This document shows positions 1-8,155 of a DNA stretch of 64,000 nucleotides, piece by piece. The translations under genes and the position numbers were made by a program. This stretch comes from Simonsiella sp051414845 (GTDB taxonomy: Bacteria > Pseudomonadota > Gammaproteobacteria > Burkholderiales > Neisseriaceae): positions 992,001 to 1,056,000 of the forward strand of contig CP183313.1 in NCBI GenBank assembly GCA_051414845.1, in the 5' to 3' direction. A model generated the notes under the pieces. The model searched no databases and had not been told where the DNA came from. It saw nothing but the letters and a program-made list of their open reading frames with translations. Positions within the stretch are counted from its first letter, which is position 1; each line of letters opens with the position of its first letter.

Positions 1-394
1 GCTCACAGCAGCTTTATCGCAGCTGGGCGATTTTAGTGTACGCGTTACTCAATTTGGCGAAACCAACGAATTTCCTGATTTTCAAGATTTCAGGCTGCCT
101 GAAAACCAATTTTCGCGCCAAGTCATTTTATCTCTCAACCAAATCGACGTCGTCCACGCACAAAGCATTTGCCAACCGCATTCCGTATGGCAAGAAATTT
201 TAGATTGCGGCACTATGCCACTCGGTAAATTACTCTTTTCAGGCAGCCTGAAAAGTTTAGAACGCAGTCCAATTCAATTCAGGCAGCCTGAAAACTATCT
301 CTTATCACGCCGTTCATGGTTTGATTGGCAAGGCGAACGTTTATATTTAGTCGAATCTTTTTTGCCTACTATTATTAATTTTCAGGCAGCCTGA
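1..394 (+). CDS. ubiC: Chorismate--pyruvate lyase, 3' part (5' end outside window)
   Basis: Cytoplasmic enzyme that splits chorismate into 4-hydroxybenzoate and pyruvate, the first committed step of ubiquinone synthesis. The visible 130 codons (frame starts at base 2) show the family's C-terminal half: TMPLGKLL, an arginine-rich SRRSWFDW stretch, and the closing LYLVESFLP, where the Glu is the family's conserved acidic residue. UbiD lies two genes downstream, which supports the pathway. Three DUS copies are read through in frame (FRLPEN, FSGSLK, FRQPEN), and a fourth supplies the last residues and the stop codon (NFQAA-stop). The start and N-terminal part are outside the window. Confidence 0.85.
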   Translation, partial: LTAALSQLGDFSVRVTQFGETNEFPDFQDFRLPENQFSRQVILSLNQIDVVHAQSICQPHSVWQEILDCGTMPLGKLLFSGSLKSLERSPIQFRQPENYLLSRRSWFDWQGERLYLVESFLPTIINFQAA

Positions 395-407
395 AAGAAG
401 AAATGTG

Positions 408-764
408 ATGAAATCAATATTATTAATTGGCTTAACCCTATTATTATCCGCTTGTTTTCATGCTGAATATGACGAAGCCGCCGCCAAACGTATCCGCCAA
501 GATTATCAAGCCAAATTAGACGCGCTCCCCATCGGCGCAACGCACGAACAAGTCCAGCAATGGCAAAAATCACACGGCTTAAATTTATCAGGCGGCGAAC
601 GTGGTTATGGCAGCATGAATTTACCGAATAGCCATTTTCCTGTGAAAAAGAAATTTTTATCAGCCAATGTATGCAATGGCTTTTTTCTAACCATGCGTAT
701 TGACATGAATGAAAAAGGGCAAGTCGCCAAAAAAGAATTGGGATTATTAGGTAGATGTTTGTGA
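408..764 (+). CDS. Small lipoprotein of unknown function
   Basis: 118-residue predicted lipoprotein. A lysine followed by a hydrophobic stretch ends in the lipobox LLSAC (Cys16), so it should be lipidated and membrane anchored. The mature part is short and charged, with two further cysteines (one in NVCNGF, one next to last) that could form a disulfide. I do not recognise a family. A GTG lies directly before the chosen ATG, so the start could be three bases earlier; AAGAAG just upstream, at the edge of a DUS, could serve as ribosome binding site. It sits between ubiC and ubiD on the same strand, but nothing in it suggests a role in quinone synthesis. Confidence 0.7.
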   Translation: MKSILLIGLTLLLSACFHAEYDEAAAKRIRQDYQAKLDALPIGATHEQVQQWQKSHGLNLSGGERGYGSMNLPNSHFPVKKKFLSANVCNGFFLTMRIDMNEKGQVAKKELGLLGRCL

Positions 765-803
765 TGTTCAGACTGCCTGAAAAATAGTTTAGGAATAAAA
801 AAT

Positions 804-2282
804 ATGAAATACAACGATTTAAGAGAATTTATCCAAATCCTTGAACAACAAGGCAAACTGAAACGTATCAAAACGCCCGTGTCGCCGCATTTGCAAATCA
901 CCGAAATTTCCGACCGCGTGTTAAGGGCTGGCGGTGCGGCGTTGCTGTTTGAAAATCCGATTCGCCCCGACGGCACGCCCTACGGCTATCCCGTGTTGGC
1001 GAATTTGTTTGGCACGACCGAGCGCGTGGCAATGGGCATGGGCGCGAACGACATCAGCGAATTGCGCGACATCGGTAAAACTTTGGCGTATTTGAAAGAA
1101 CCCGAACCGCCCAAAGGCGTGAAAGACGCGTTCAGCAAATTGCCGCTTTTGAAAGATATTTGGTCAATGGCACCGCATATCGTCAAAAACGCGCCCTGCC
1201 AAGAGATTGTTTTAGAAGGCGATGATGTGAGTTTGTATGATTTGCCGATTCAGCATTGCTGGGCGGGCGATGTTGCACCGCTCGTTACTTGGGGCTTAAC
1301 CGTTACCAAAGGTCCACACAAAAAACGCCAAAATCTCGGTATTTATCGCCAACAATTATTGGGCAAAAATAAATTGATTATGCGCTGGCTGGCACATCGC
1401 GGCGGCGCGTTGGATTTTCAAGCGTTTCGCAAAGAAAATCCCAACACGCCTTATCCTGTTTCAGTGGTACTCGGCTGCGACCCTGCCACGATTTTAGGCG
1501 CGGTTACGCCTGTGCCTGACACGTTGAGCGAATACCAATTCGCTGGCTTGTTGCGCGGTTCACGCACGGAATTGACGAAATGTATTGGCAACGATTTGCA
1601 CGTCCCTTCGCGCGCGGAAATCGTGTTGGAAGGCGTGATTCACCCCGACGAATTCGCGCTGGAAGGCCCGTACGGCGACCACACAGGCTATTACAACGAG
1701 CAGGATTATTTCCCCGTGTTCACCGTTGAACGCATCACCATGCGCCAAAACGCGATTTACCACAGCACTTACACAGGCGCACCGCCCGATGAACCTGCGG
1801 TGTTGGGCGAGGCGTTGAATGAAGTATTTGTGCCGTTGCTGCAAAAGCAATTCCCTGAAATTGTTGATTTTTATCTGCCGCCCGAAGGCTGTTCGTATCG
1901 CATGGCGGTCGTGAGCATGAAAAAGCAATACGCAGGACACGCCAAGCGCGTGATGATGGGCTGCTGGTCGTTTTTGCGCCAATTTATGTACACGAAATTT
2001 ATCGTGGTGGTGGACGACGACATTGACGTGCGCGACTGGAAACAGGTGATTTGGGCGATTACCACGCGCATGGACCCTGTGCGCGACACGGTTTTGGTGG
2101 AAAATACGCCGATTGATTATTTGGATTTTGCCAGCCCAGTCAGTGGTGTGGGCGGCAAAATGGGTTTGGATGCGACCAATAAATGGGCAGGCGAAACCAG
2201 TCGCGAATGGGGACGCGTGATTGAGCGCGACCCTGAAACGGTAGCGAAAGTGGATAAAATTTGGGGCGAATTGGGTTTGTGA
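804..2282 (+). CDS. ubiD: 4-hydroxy-3-polyprenylbenzoate decarboxylase
   Basis: Prenyl-FMN dependent decarboxylase that removes the carboxyl group of 3-polyprenyl-4-hydroxybenzoate in ubiquinone synthesis. The 492-residue length matches the roughly 490-residue family. Visible hallmarks are the cofactor-binding stretch around GIYRQQLLGKNKLIMRW, the catalytic acidic motif LEGPYGDHTGYY in the middle, and the FASPVSGVGGKMGLDATNKW segment near the end. AGGA lies a short distance before the ATG. With ubiC upstream this is a ubiquinone locus. UbiX, which makes the cofactor, is not in the window. A terminator-like hairpin follows. Confidence 0.95.
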   Translation: MKYNDLREFIQILEQQGKLKRIKTPVSPHLQITEISDRVLRAGGAALLFENPIRPDGTPYGYPVLANLFGTTERVAMGMGANDISELRDIGKTLAYLKEPEPPKGVKDAFSKLPLLKDIWSMAPHIVKNAPCQEIVLEGDDVSLYDLPIQHCWAGDVAPLVTWGLTVTKGPHKKRQNLGIYRQQLLGKNKLIMRWLAHRGGALDFQAFRKENPNTPYPVSVVLGCDPATILGAVTPVPDTLSEYQFAGLLRGSRTELTKCIGNDLHVPSRAEIVLEGVIHPDEFALEGPYGDHTGYYNEQDYFPVFTVERITMRQNAIYHSTYTGAPPDEPAVLGEALNEVFVPLLQKQFPEIVDFYLPPEGCSYRMAVVSMKKQYAGHAKRVMMGCWSFLRQFMYTKFIVVVDDDIDVRDWKQVIWAITTRMDPVRDTVLVENTPIDYLDFASPVSGVGGKMGLDATNKWAGETSREWGRVIERDPETVAKVDKIWGELGL

Positions 2283-2343
2283 GTTTTCAGGCAGCCTGAA
2301 AGCCAAAATGTCCGATGACAAATCAATGCGTTACATAATTTTA

Positions 2344-2372
2344 AAAAGACAGATTAATCATCTGTCTTTTTT
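2344..2372 (+). terminator. Rho-independent terminator after ubiD
   Basis: AAAAGACAGAT pairs perfectly with ATCTGTCTTTT around a TAATC loop and is followed by more T residues. The A-rich left arm means it could also act on the other strand, but no gene points into it from the right. Confidence 0.8.
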
Positions 2373-2588
2373 GTTTATTATCAACAGCATAAATCTATAA
2401 GCGTTTAGTTTGCACATATGCTTTTCAGTACTGGGCATGCATTGATTCAATAAAATTTCGTTTTACTAACTTGCGCCCCGAGGAATTTTCACAACTTTGC
2501 TGTTTCAAACCGCATAAATCCTTGACATTAAAAGGATTAACAATTAGCATTGCGCGCTTATTTTTTGATGCAAATCCATAATTTAACC
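2373..2588 (+). promoter_or_regulatory. Leader region and sigma70-type promoter of mltD
   Basis: This gap holds one good promoter: TTGACA at 2522-2527, a 17-base spacer and TAGCAT at 2545-2550 (4 of 6 consensus bases). Transcription would begin near 2557. That argues against an upstream TTG at 2550 as the start of mltD, because it would lie inside the -10 box. I see no RNA gene or further reading frame in the rest. Confidence 0.5.
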
Positions 2589-4874
2589 ATGAAATCAATT
2601 AAGTCTATCGCGCTAGCCATTAGCAGCTTATTTATTTTACCCAGTTTAGCGCATGGCAAAACCATTCAACCCACACAAACAGGGCTTGCAATGATGCGTT
2701 TGCAAGCTTCCGCATTCAGTGTCCCCAACGATACCATTCTTGGCGGCAGCATTTGGTCGCGTCTACGCGGCGATTTTCGCATGGGCGAAGTCAATTCCAA
2801 TTTAGTGCGCAATCATGAATACAAATTCGCTGCCAATAGCGCGTATTTCAATCGTACCATCAACCGCAGCACGCCATTTATGTACCATATCACGCAAGAA
2901 GTGCAAAAGCGTGGTATGCCTGCCGAAATCGCTTTATTGCCATTTATTGAAAGTGCATATGTCACCAAAGCCCGTTCGCACGTTGGCGCATCGGGCTTAT
3001 GGCAATTTATGCCTGCAACAGGTCGCCATTATGGTTTGGAACAAACTCCTTTATACGACGGTCGCCATGATATTTACGCCGCAACTGATGCGGCATTGAA
3101 TTACTTGGAATATTTACACGGTTTATTTGGCGATTGGTCGCTCGCACTTGCTGCCTACAACTGGGGCGAAGGCAATGTCAGCCGTGCCATCCGTCGCGCA
3201 CAAGAACAAGGTTTACCACCGACCTATGAAAACTTAAAAATGCCTGCGGAAACCAGAAACTATGTACCCAAACTTTTGGCGGTTCGCAATTTAGTAAACA
3301 ATCCACAAGCATTTGGTTTAAGGCTTCCTGAAATCGCTAATTCGCCTTATTTCAAAGAAGTAGAAGTAAAAGACCCGATGGATATTATGGCGGCTGCATT
3401 CTTAGCTAATATTCCTGAAGATGAATTTTTAACTTTAAACCCTGCTTTTAAAACCCCAGTTTTTATCCCAAAGGGCAAAAAACGCCGTATGCTGTTGCCG
3501 ATTGCCGCGGCTAAAACATTTGAAAGCAATTACAAAGAAGCTGATACCAAAACTTTGCTCTCTTGGGACGTATTCACACCAACAAGCAGCATTGATTTGA
3601 ACACACTTGCTTCTCAAACAGGCAGCAGTGTAGGCGAATTAAAACGTTTAAACGGCTTGCGTGGCAACAGCGTAGCCGCTGGTCGCACCATTTTATTGAA
3701 TAAAAACACGGCTGCGACACTGAATCAACCCTTTTCAGGCAGCCTGAAAGATTTTGCGAAGCTGGATTTTGACCCTGTTCCTGATACATTTGTCGAACAG
3801 GCACCTGTTTTGAGTAAACAAGAAGCAAATTTAGCCATTGCACAAGCTGCCGCGCCGCAAGCAAGTTCTCCAATTCAAGGTATTGATCATTCTGCGCCAG
3901 TGCCTAAAGTGGATTTTGCACAAGCCCCCCCCACTAAAATGAACGCTACGCCAACTGCCATTGCGCAAACCAAAGCTATTGCAGAAAAGGCTGCGCAAGT
4001 AGCAGAAAAACAAGAGAAAATCACACCTGTGATAACCCCAAGTAAACAAGACGTTGTCACAGAAATTGCTGCCCCCATCAAAGAAGCAACTCCATTTATT
4101 GTTATTGCCGACAAGTCATCAACTGATGTTGAAAAAAACGTGGCAACTGCGGTAAATGAATCTGCCCAAGTAGAAAATTCTATTAGCAATACAATTGAAG
4201 TAGTCAAAAGCGACGACAAGCCCAAAGACGCCTTAATGAGCTTGGTACAAGCAACGCAAGAACGCAAAGAAGCCGCGGCTCAAGCCGTGCGCGATAGTTT
4301 AGCTAAATCCAATGCTGCCGAAGCCAAAGCTTTAGCTGCCTTCCAAGCAAAAGAAGCAGTGGAAGCCAAACGTAAAGCACAGCAAGAAGCAGCAGACGCA
4401 GCTAAAGCCAAAGCATTGGTAGCCAACAAAGCTAAAGCTGAGAAAAATGATAAAACTGCTACAAAAAAAGCCGCTAAAAGTGTGACTTACGAAGTAAACT
4501 CTGGTGACACTTTATACAGCATTGCGAAACGATACAATACGGATGTTGCAGACTTGGTTGCTGCCAACGGAATCAAAAGCAACAGCATTAAACCTGGTCA
4601 AGTGCTGAAAGTTTCAGGCAAAGGCAAAACGGCGGATAAAGACAAAACGGCAAAAGCAGACATCAAAAATACTAAAGCTAAAACTGCTAAGTCAGACAGC
4701 AAAGACACTAAAGCTAAAAGCAAAGCCAAAACTGTCCCCGCGTCCTACAAAGTTCGCAAAGGCGACACTTTGGAAAGCATTGCCAATCGCTACGACTTAA
4801 AAGTCAGCGATTTAAAACGTTTAAATAAAGGTAGCAGTGCGCTCAAAACGGGTCAAATGCTGAAACTGGATTAA
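2589..4874 (+). CDS. mltD: Membrane-bound lytic murein transglycosylase D with LysM repeats
   Basis: Cell-wall enzyme that cleaves the glycan chain of peptidoglycan, forming 1,6-anhydro-muramyl ends. From this ATG the protein has 761 residues: a Sec signal peptide (about 1-23), a lysozyme-like SLT domain with catalytic Glu121 in LLPFIESAYV and the GASGLWQFMPATG motif, a degenerate LysM-like stretch near 330-370, a long Ala/Lys/Glu-rich linker of about 250 residues, and two clear LysM domains (SGDTLYSIAKRY near 635, KGDTLESIANRY near 722) that bind glycan. E. coli MltD has about 450 residues, so the linker is unusually long. The start is chosen for the clean signal peptide and the promoter position; no strong Shine-Dalgarno sequence is visible. 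One DUS is read as FSGSLK. Confidence 0.92.
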   Translation: MKSIKSIALAISSLFILPSLAHGKTIQPTQTGLAMMRLQASAFSVPNDTILGGSIWSRLRGDFRMGEVNSNLVRNHEYKFAANSAYFNRTINRSTPFMYHITQEVQKRGMPAEIALLPFIESAYVTKARSHVGASGLWQFMPATGRHYGLEQTPLYDGRHDIYAATDAALNYLEYLHGLFGDWSLALAAYNWGEGNVSRAIRRAQEQGLPPTYENLKMPAETRNYVPKLLAVRNLVNNPQAFGLRLPEIANSPYFKEVEVKDPMDIMAAAFLANIPEDEFLTLNPAFKTPVFIPKGKKRRMLLPIAAAKTFESNYKEADTKTLLSWDVFTPTSSIDLNTLASQTGSSVGELKRLNGLRGNSVAAGRTILLNKNTAATLNQPFSGSLKDFAKLDFDPVPDTFVEQAPVLSKQEANLAIAQAAAPQASSPIQGIDHSAPVPKVDFAQAPPTKMNATPTAIAQTKAIAEKAAQVAEKQEKITPVITPSKQDVVTEIAAPIKEATPFIVIADKSSTDVEKNVATAVNESAQVENSISNTIEVVKSDDKPKDALMSLVQATQERKEAAAQAVRDSLAKSNAAEAKALAAFQAKEAVEAKRKAQQEAADAAKAKALVANKAKAEKNDKTATKKAAKSVTYEVNSGDTLYSIAKRYNTDVADLVAANGIKSNSIKPGQVLKVSGKGKTADKDKTAKADIKNTKAKTAKSDSKDTKAKSKAKTVPASYKVRKGDTLESIANRYDLKVSDLKRLNKGSSALKTGQMLKLD

Positions 4875-4889
4875 AGCTTTTATCCGTTA

Positions 4890-4921
4890 AAAAACAGACT
4901 TGAATCATCAAGTCTGTTTTT
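4890..4921 (+). terminator. Rho-independent terminator after mltD
   Basis: Fourteen-base perfect arms, AAAAACAGACTTGA and TCAAGTCTGTTTTT, close on a four-base loop, with a T-rich tail. It sits 15 bases after the mltD stop. Confidence 0.9.
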
Positions 4922-4952
4922 GTTTAAGCTTTTCAGGCAGCCTGAAAGGAAA

Positions 4953-4980
4953 AATGGAGCGGGAGTGGCTCGTTCCCAAC
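4953..4980 (+). repeat. GGAGCGGGAGTGGCTC-type hairpin repeat, single copy
   Basis: One arm of the GGAGCG family of intergenic hairpins also seen near 8070, 22515 and 39092. It lies between the convergent mltD and dusC ends, next to a DUS copy. Confidence 0.5.
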
Positions 4981-4999
4981 TCTTTAATCATAAATACTT

Positions 5000-6028
5000 T
5001 TAATTCTTTGAGTAATTGAAGATGTGGACGCGATCCGCGTCCGCTCCAAGTTTTACGACAGTTTCAGCCTGAAAATCCCGCAAAACCACCCTAACCTGTT
5101 CCGCTTCCTTCAACGTCCGAATCGCTTCAAACAACTGCTCCGCTTCAGGATAAACCTTCTTCATCATCCCCAGCCATTGCTTCAAGCGCGCGACAGGGTA
5201 TTTATTGTTGCTTTCCTTGTGTAAACACAAATCAAAAAACAAACGAATCCAATCCATGATTTCATCATTAAACGCGGCTGCCTGAACCCTTTCGCCGAGC
5301 AAATGTTGCTTAATTTGTCGTGCCAAATCAGGCACCATGACCGCACCGCGCCCCAACATCACATCATCACAACCGCTGGTTTGAACAATCGCCACATAAT
5401 CCGCCACCGAAAACACATCGCCATTGGCAACCACAGGAATATCAATGTGCGCGCGAATGGTTTTCAGCCAAGCCCAATGCGCAGGCGGCTCATAACCCTG
5501 AACTTTCGTACGCGCGTGTACAGTCAAAAGCGACGCTCCGCCTGCCGCAATCGCCGCCGCGTTTTGCAAACACAAATCCGTATTTTCAAAACCCAAACGC
5601 ATTTTTGTCGTTAAATCAATATTTTCAGGCAGCCTATCGCGCAAAGTTTTCACAATCTGAAACACGCGTTCAGGCTCTTTCAATAAAACCGCGCCACCTT
5701 GATGTTTATTGACTATTGGCGCGGGGCAACCAAAATTGATGTCAATCTTATTCGCGCCAAAACGTACCGCTTCCAACGCATTAACCGCCATCATTTCTTC
5801 ATCGCTACCCAAAATCTGCGCCACACACGGCACGCCCGCAAAGGTGCGATTATCATGCGCCATTTCAGGCACATGGCGCAACCACGTCGCACGCGAATGC
5901 ACCGTATGCGTAATGCGCACAAATTCACTCACACATTCATCATAACCGCCAATGCGCGTGAGCAAATCCCTCATCACATCATCGCAAAGTCCTTGCATGG
6001 GTGCAAGAATAAGCCTTTGATTTTTCAT
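5000..6028 (-). CDS. dusC: tRNA-dihydrouridine(16) synthase
   Basis: FMN-dependent reductase that converts U16 in the tRNA D-loop to dihydrouridine. The 342-residue protein opens with LILAPMQGL (FMN site) and has the INFGCPAPIVNKHQGG motif with the catalytic Cys, the HART motif in the barrel, and VVANGDVFS. NFGCPAP with VNK rather than the DusA/DusB variants points to DusC. It starts 17 bases after the ygfZ stop, so the two are likely cotranscribed, a sensible pairing of tRNA-modification genes. A DUS lies immediately before the ATG and no separate Shine-Dalgarno sequence is obvious. A DUS variant inside is read as RLPEN. Confidence 0.93.
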   Translation of the reverse strand: MKNQRLILAPMQGLCDDVMRDLLTRIGGYDECVSEFVRITHTVHSRATWLRHVPEMAHDNRTFAGVPCVAQILGSDEEMMAVNALEAVRFGANKIDINFGCPAPIVNKHQGGAVLLKEPERVFQIVKTLRDRLPENIDLTTKMRLGFENTDLCLQNAAAIAAGGASLLTVHARTKVQGYEPPAHWAWLKTIRAHIDIPVVANGDVFSVADYVAIVQTSGCDDVMLGRGAVMVPDLARQIKQHLLGERVQAAAFNDEIMDWIRLFFDLCLHKESNNKYPVARLKQWLGMMKKVYPEAEQLFEAIRTLKEAEQVRVVLRDFQAETVVKLGADADRVHIFNYSKN

Positions 6029-6045
6029 TCTTTCAGGCAGCCTAT

Positions 6046-6897
6046 TTATTCGCTTGCGACATCGTCGGATACATCAAAAAATGTGTGCTCAAGCTGAAAT
6101 AGGCTGCCTGAAACATCTTTTAATTCCGATTGTGCCATACCAAATTTCAACACCAGCAAACATTTTTCGCCTGCAACATTCAGCACCAAACCTGCTTCTG
6201 CTTGCTTTTCGTCTAACACTTCTGCGCCAGCGTTTTGCGGTTTTTCATTGCTTGCCAACGCCAAACCACGTTTCACTTGTCCACGATATTGCGCACGAGC
6301 GATGATTTCTTGCCCAGGGTAACAGCCTTTACGAAAATGCACGCCGCCGATAATGTGTTGATTGAGCATTTGCGCTACGCAAGTTTCCGTTGTTGCCGCG
6401 CTAATCCATGGGTAGCCGCTTTCTATTTCATGGCGATTGAAGATTTGAACAGCCTTTTCATCAATATCGGGAAATTTTGCTTTGGGGGCAACTTTCAGGC
6501 TGCCTGAATGAGGCAACTGAATTTCGCCTTGCCCATTAACAGTCAAAACCAACTGCGGCTCACTGGGCAAAATTGGCTCTGCATCGTCTTTCAGGCTGCC
6601 TGAAACGCCCCAATCAGGTAACACTTCCAGTTGCACTTTGGCGCGTAACACGAACATTTTCAAGCGCTTGCATACGGTTTCTGCTAAATCTGCCGCCAAA
6701 ATCAGCAATAACTCAGTGCCTGTGTTCAACACAATCATATTGGCAATCACGCGACCTTTGGGCGTGTTATACGTTGCGTAACAGGCTTGGTTGGCTGCTA
6801 AATGAATAATATCATTGGATAATTGGTTGTGTAAAAAATCATGGCGTTCATCGCCAGTTGCGCGAATCACGCCGAAAAACGGAAGTTGAGTGTGCAT
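6046..6897 (-). CDS. ygfZ: Folate-binding YgfZ/GcvT-like protein
   Basis: Folate-dependent protein linked to maintenance of certain Fe-S enzymes and to tRNA modification (MiaB) in E. coli. The family signature K-G-C-Y-x-G-Q-E is present as KGCYPGQEIIAR in the second half, with the conserved Cys. The N-terminal FFGVIRATGDERHDFLHNQLSNDI stretch fits the GcvT-type fold. At 283 residues it is slightly shorter than E. coli YgfZ (326). Three DUS copies are read in frame as SGSLK-type peptides, at least one in a poorly conserved loop. First gene of a likely operon with dusC. Confidence 0.88.
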   Translation of the reverse strand: MHTQLPFFGVIRATGDERHDFLHNQLSNDIIHLAANQACYATYNTPKGRVIANMIVLNTGTELLLILAADLAETVCKRLKMFVLRAKVQLEVLPDWGVSGSLKDDAEPILPSEPQLVLTVNGQGEIQLPHSGSLKVAPKAKFPDIDEKAVQIFNRHEIESGYPWISAATTETCVAQMLNQHIIGGVHFRKGCYPGQEIIARAQYRGQVKRGLALASNEKPQNAGAEVLDEKQAEAGLVLNVAGEKCLLVLKFGMAQSELKDVSGSLFQLEHTFFDVSDDVASE

Positions 6898-6975
6898 TTT
6901 GATTCCTTTTTGTTATGGACGGCGCATTTTAGCACCATCTGATTTTCCTTTTTAAGTTTTCAGGCAGCCTGAAAA

Positions 6976-8037
6976 CTATTTAACATCTTGCCACCAGCGC
7001 GAAAAATGTTGCTGTGCAGTAAACACTTGCCCCATCATCGGGGTACACATCATTAAACCTGCTTCATCCGATAGTTGCGCTGAAAGATTAACAGGTTCGT
7101 CCCACGCATGTGGCGCAAGTGGATACGCGCCCCAATGAATCGGCATCCATTTTCGCGCTTGCAAATCGATGGCAGCCTGCACGGTTTGGTCGGGAAACAT
7201 ATGATTGTCGCGCCAATTTTCGTTGTATTGCCCGTTTTCAATCAACGCCAAATCAAAACCACCAAATTGTTGCCCGATTTTCGCGAAATGTGGCGCATAA
7301 GTGCTGTCGCCTGAAAGGTAAATTTTTTCGTGTTCGGTTTGCAGGATGTAACTGAGCCACAGGGATTTTTTGCCATCAAACGCGCTGCGTGAAGCGTCGT
7401 GGCGCGCGGGCGCAGCGTGAATCTGTGTACCATAAAAATCATGGCTTTGCTGCCAATCCAATTCGGTAATCTGCGCATGATTTACGCCCCAACTTTTCAA
7501 ATAAGTTCCCATGCCCAATGGCGCGAGATACAGCGTTTGCGGAAAATGTTGCGCAAAATGGCGTACCACTTGGTGGTCAAGATGGTCGTAATGCGCGTGG
7601 GTGTACAGAATTAAATCAATCTGCGGCAATTCGTTTAAAGCGACTGGCGCATTTTGAAAACGCTTCATAAACAAGGGAATAGGCGACGCATGCGTGTAAT
7701 AAACAGGGTCAAGCAGCAGCGTTTTATTGCGGCTGCGAATTAAGAAACTGGAATGCCCGAGCCAAATCAACTTTATGCGCGAGCTTGGCGCAAAAAAATC
7801 TGCCCAATCAGGCGTTTGCATCGGTAAAGCTTGCTGAGGGCGATGGCGTTCTGGATAGCGCACCATTTCCCACAAAGCGCGCCCTGCCCCACGTTTTACG
7901 CGTTGCGTCGGCGGTGTATTGTGAAATTGTTGTCGCGCAGGATTGTAGTGGTCGCTGGCGTTATGGATGGGAAAGCGCAAACGCGGATTGAGTAAACTGA
8001 ATGCGTCGCTCCAAGAGTTTTTATTATGATTCATCAT
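6976..8037 (-). CDS. Metallo-beta-lactamase-fold hydrolase (NAPE-PLD/UlaG-like)
   Basis: 353-residue zinc hydrolase. The zinc motif H-x-H-x-D-H is YTHAHYDHLDH, preceded by KLIWLGHSSFLIRSRNKTLLLDP, and the downstream ligands are in ARHDASRS, SGDSTYAPHF and PIHWGAY. This arrangement is typical of bacterial proteins resembling N-acylphosphatidylethanolamine phospholipase D. The substrate in bacteria is generally unknown, and I would not claim lipid hydrolysis. No signal peptide is visible. Two ATGs are adjacent at the start, so the N-terminus could be one residue shorter. It lies downstream of lnt on the same strand, about 120 bases away. Confidence 0.85.
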   Translation of the reverse strand: MMNHNKNSWSDAFSLLNPRLRFPIHNASDHYNPARQQFHNTPPTQRVKRGAGRALWEMVRYPERHRPQQALPMQTPDWADFFAPSSRIKLIWLGHSSFLIRSRNKTLLLDPVYYTHASPIPLFMKRFQNAPVALNELPQIDLILYTHAHYDHLDHQVVRHFAQHFPQTLYLAPLGMGTYLKSWGVNHAQITELDWQQSHDFYGTQIHAAPARHDASRSAFDGKKSLWLSYILQTEHEKIYLSGDSTYAPHFAKIGQQFGGFDLALIENGQYNENWRDNHMFPDQTVQAAIDLQARKWMPIHWGAYPLAPHAWDEPVNLSAQLSDEAGLMMCTPMMGQVFTAQQHFSRWWQDVK

Positions 8038-8067
8038 GTTATGTGTTTCAGGCTGCCTAAAACGATA

Positions 8068-8096
8068 TGGAGTGGAGGCTCGTCCCCACAGCTTAG
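8068..8096 (-). repeat. GGAG...CTC-type intergenic hairpin repeat, degenerate copy
   Basis: GGAGTGGAGGCTCGTCCCC resembles the repeat at 4953 and lies between two DUS copies in the gap between lnt and the hydrolase gene. Confidence 0.4.
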
Positions 8097-8155
8097 CAAC
8101 AAATCACGCTGCCCCTAGTTTTCAGGCAGCCTGAAATTAATGTTTACCTAAAAAA

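Noticed and set aside
1560..2321. 253-codon open frame opposite ubiD
   Set aside because: It is antisense to a well-conserved enzyme, has a His/Arg-rich composition typical of a complementary frame, and no ribosome binding site.
2550..2588. TTG at 2550 as the start of mltD
   Set aside because: It falls within the -10 box of the best promoter, and the ATG at 2589 gives a clean signal peptide.
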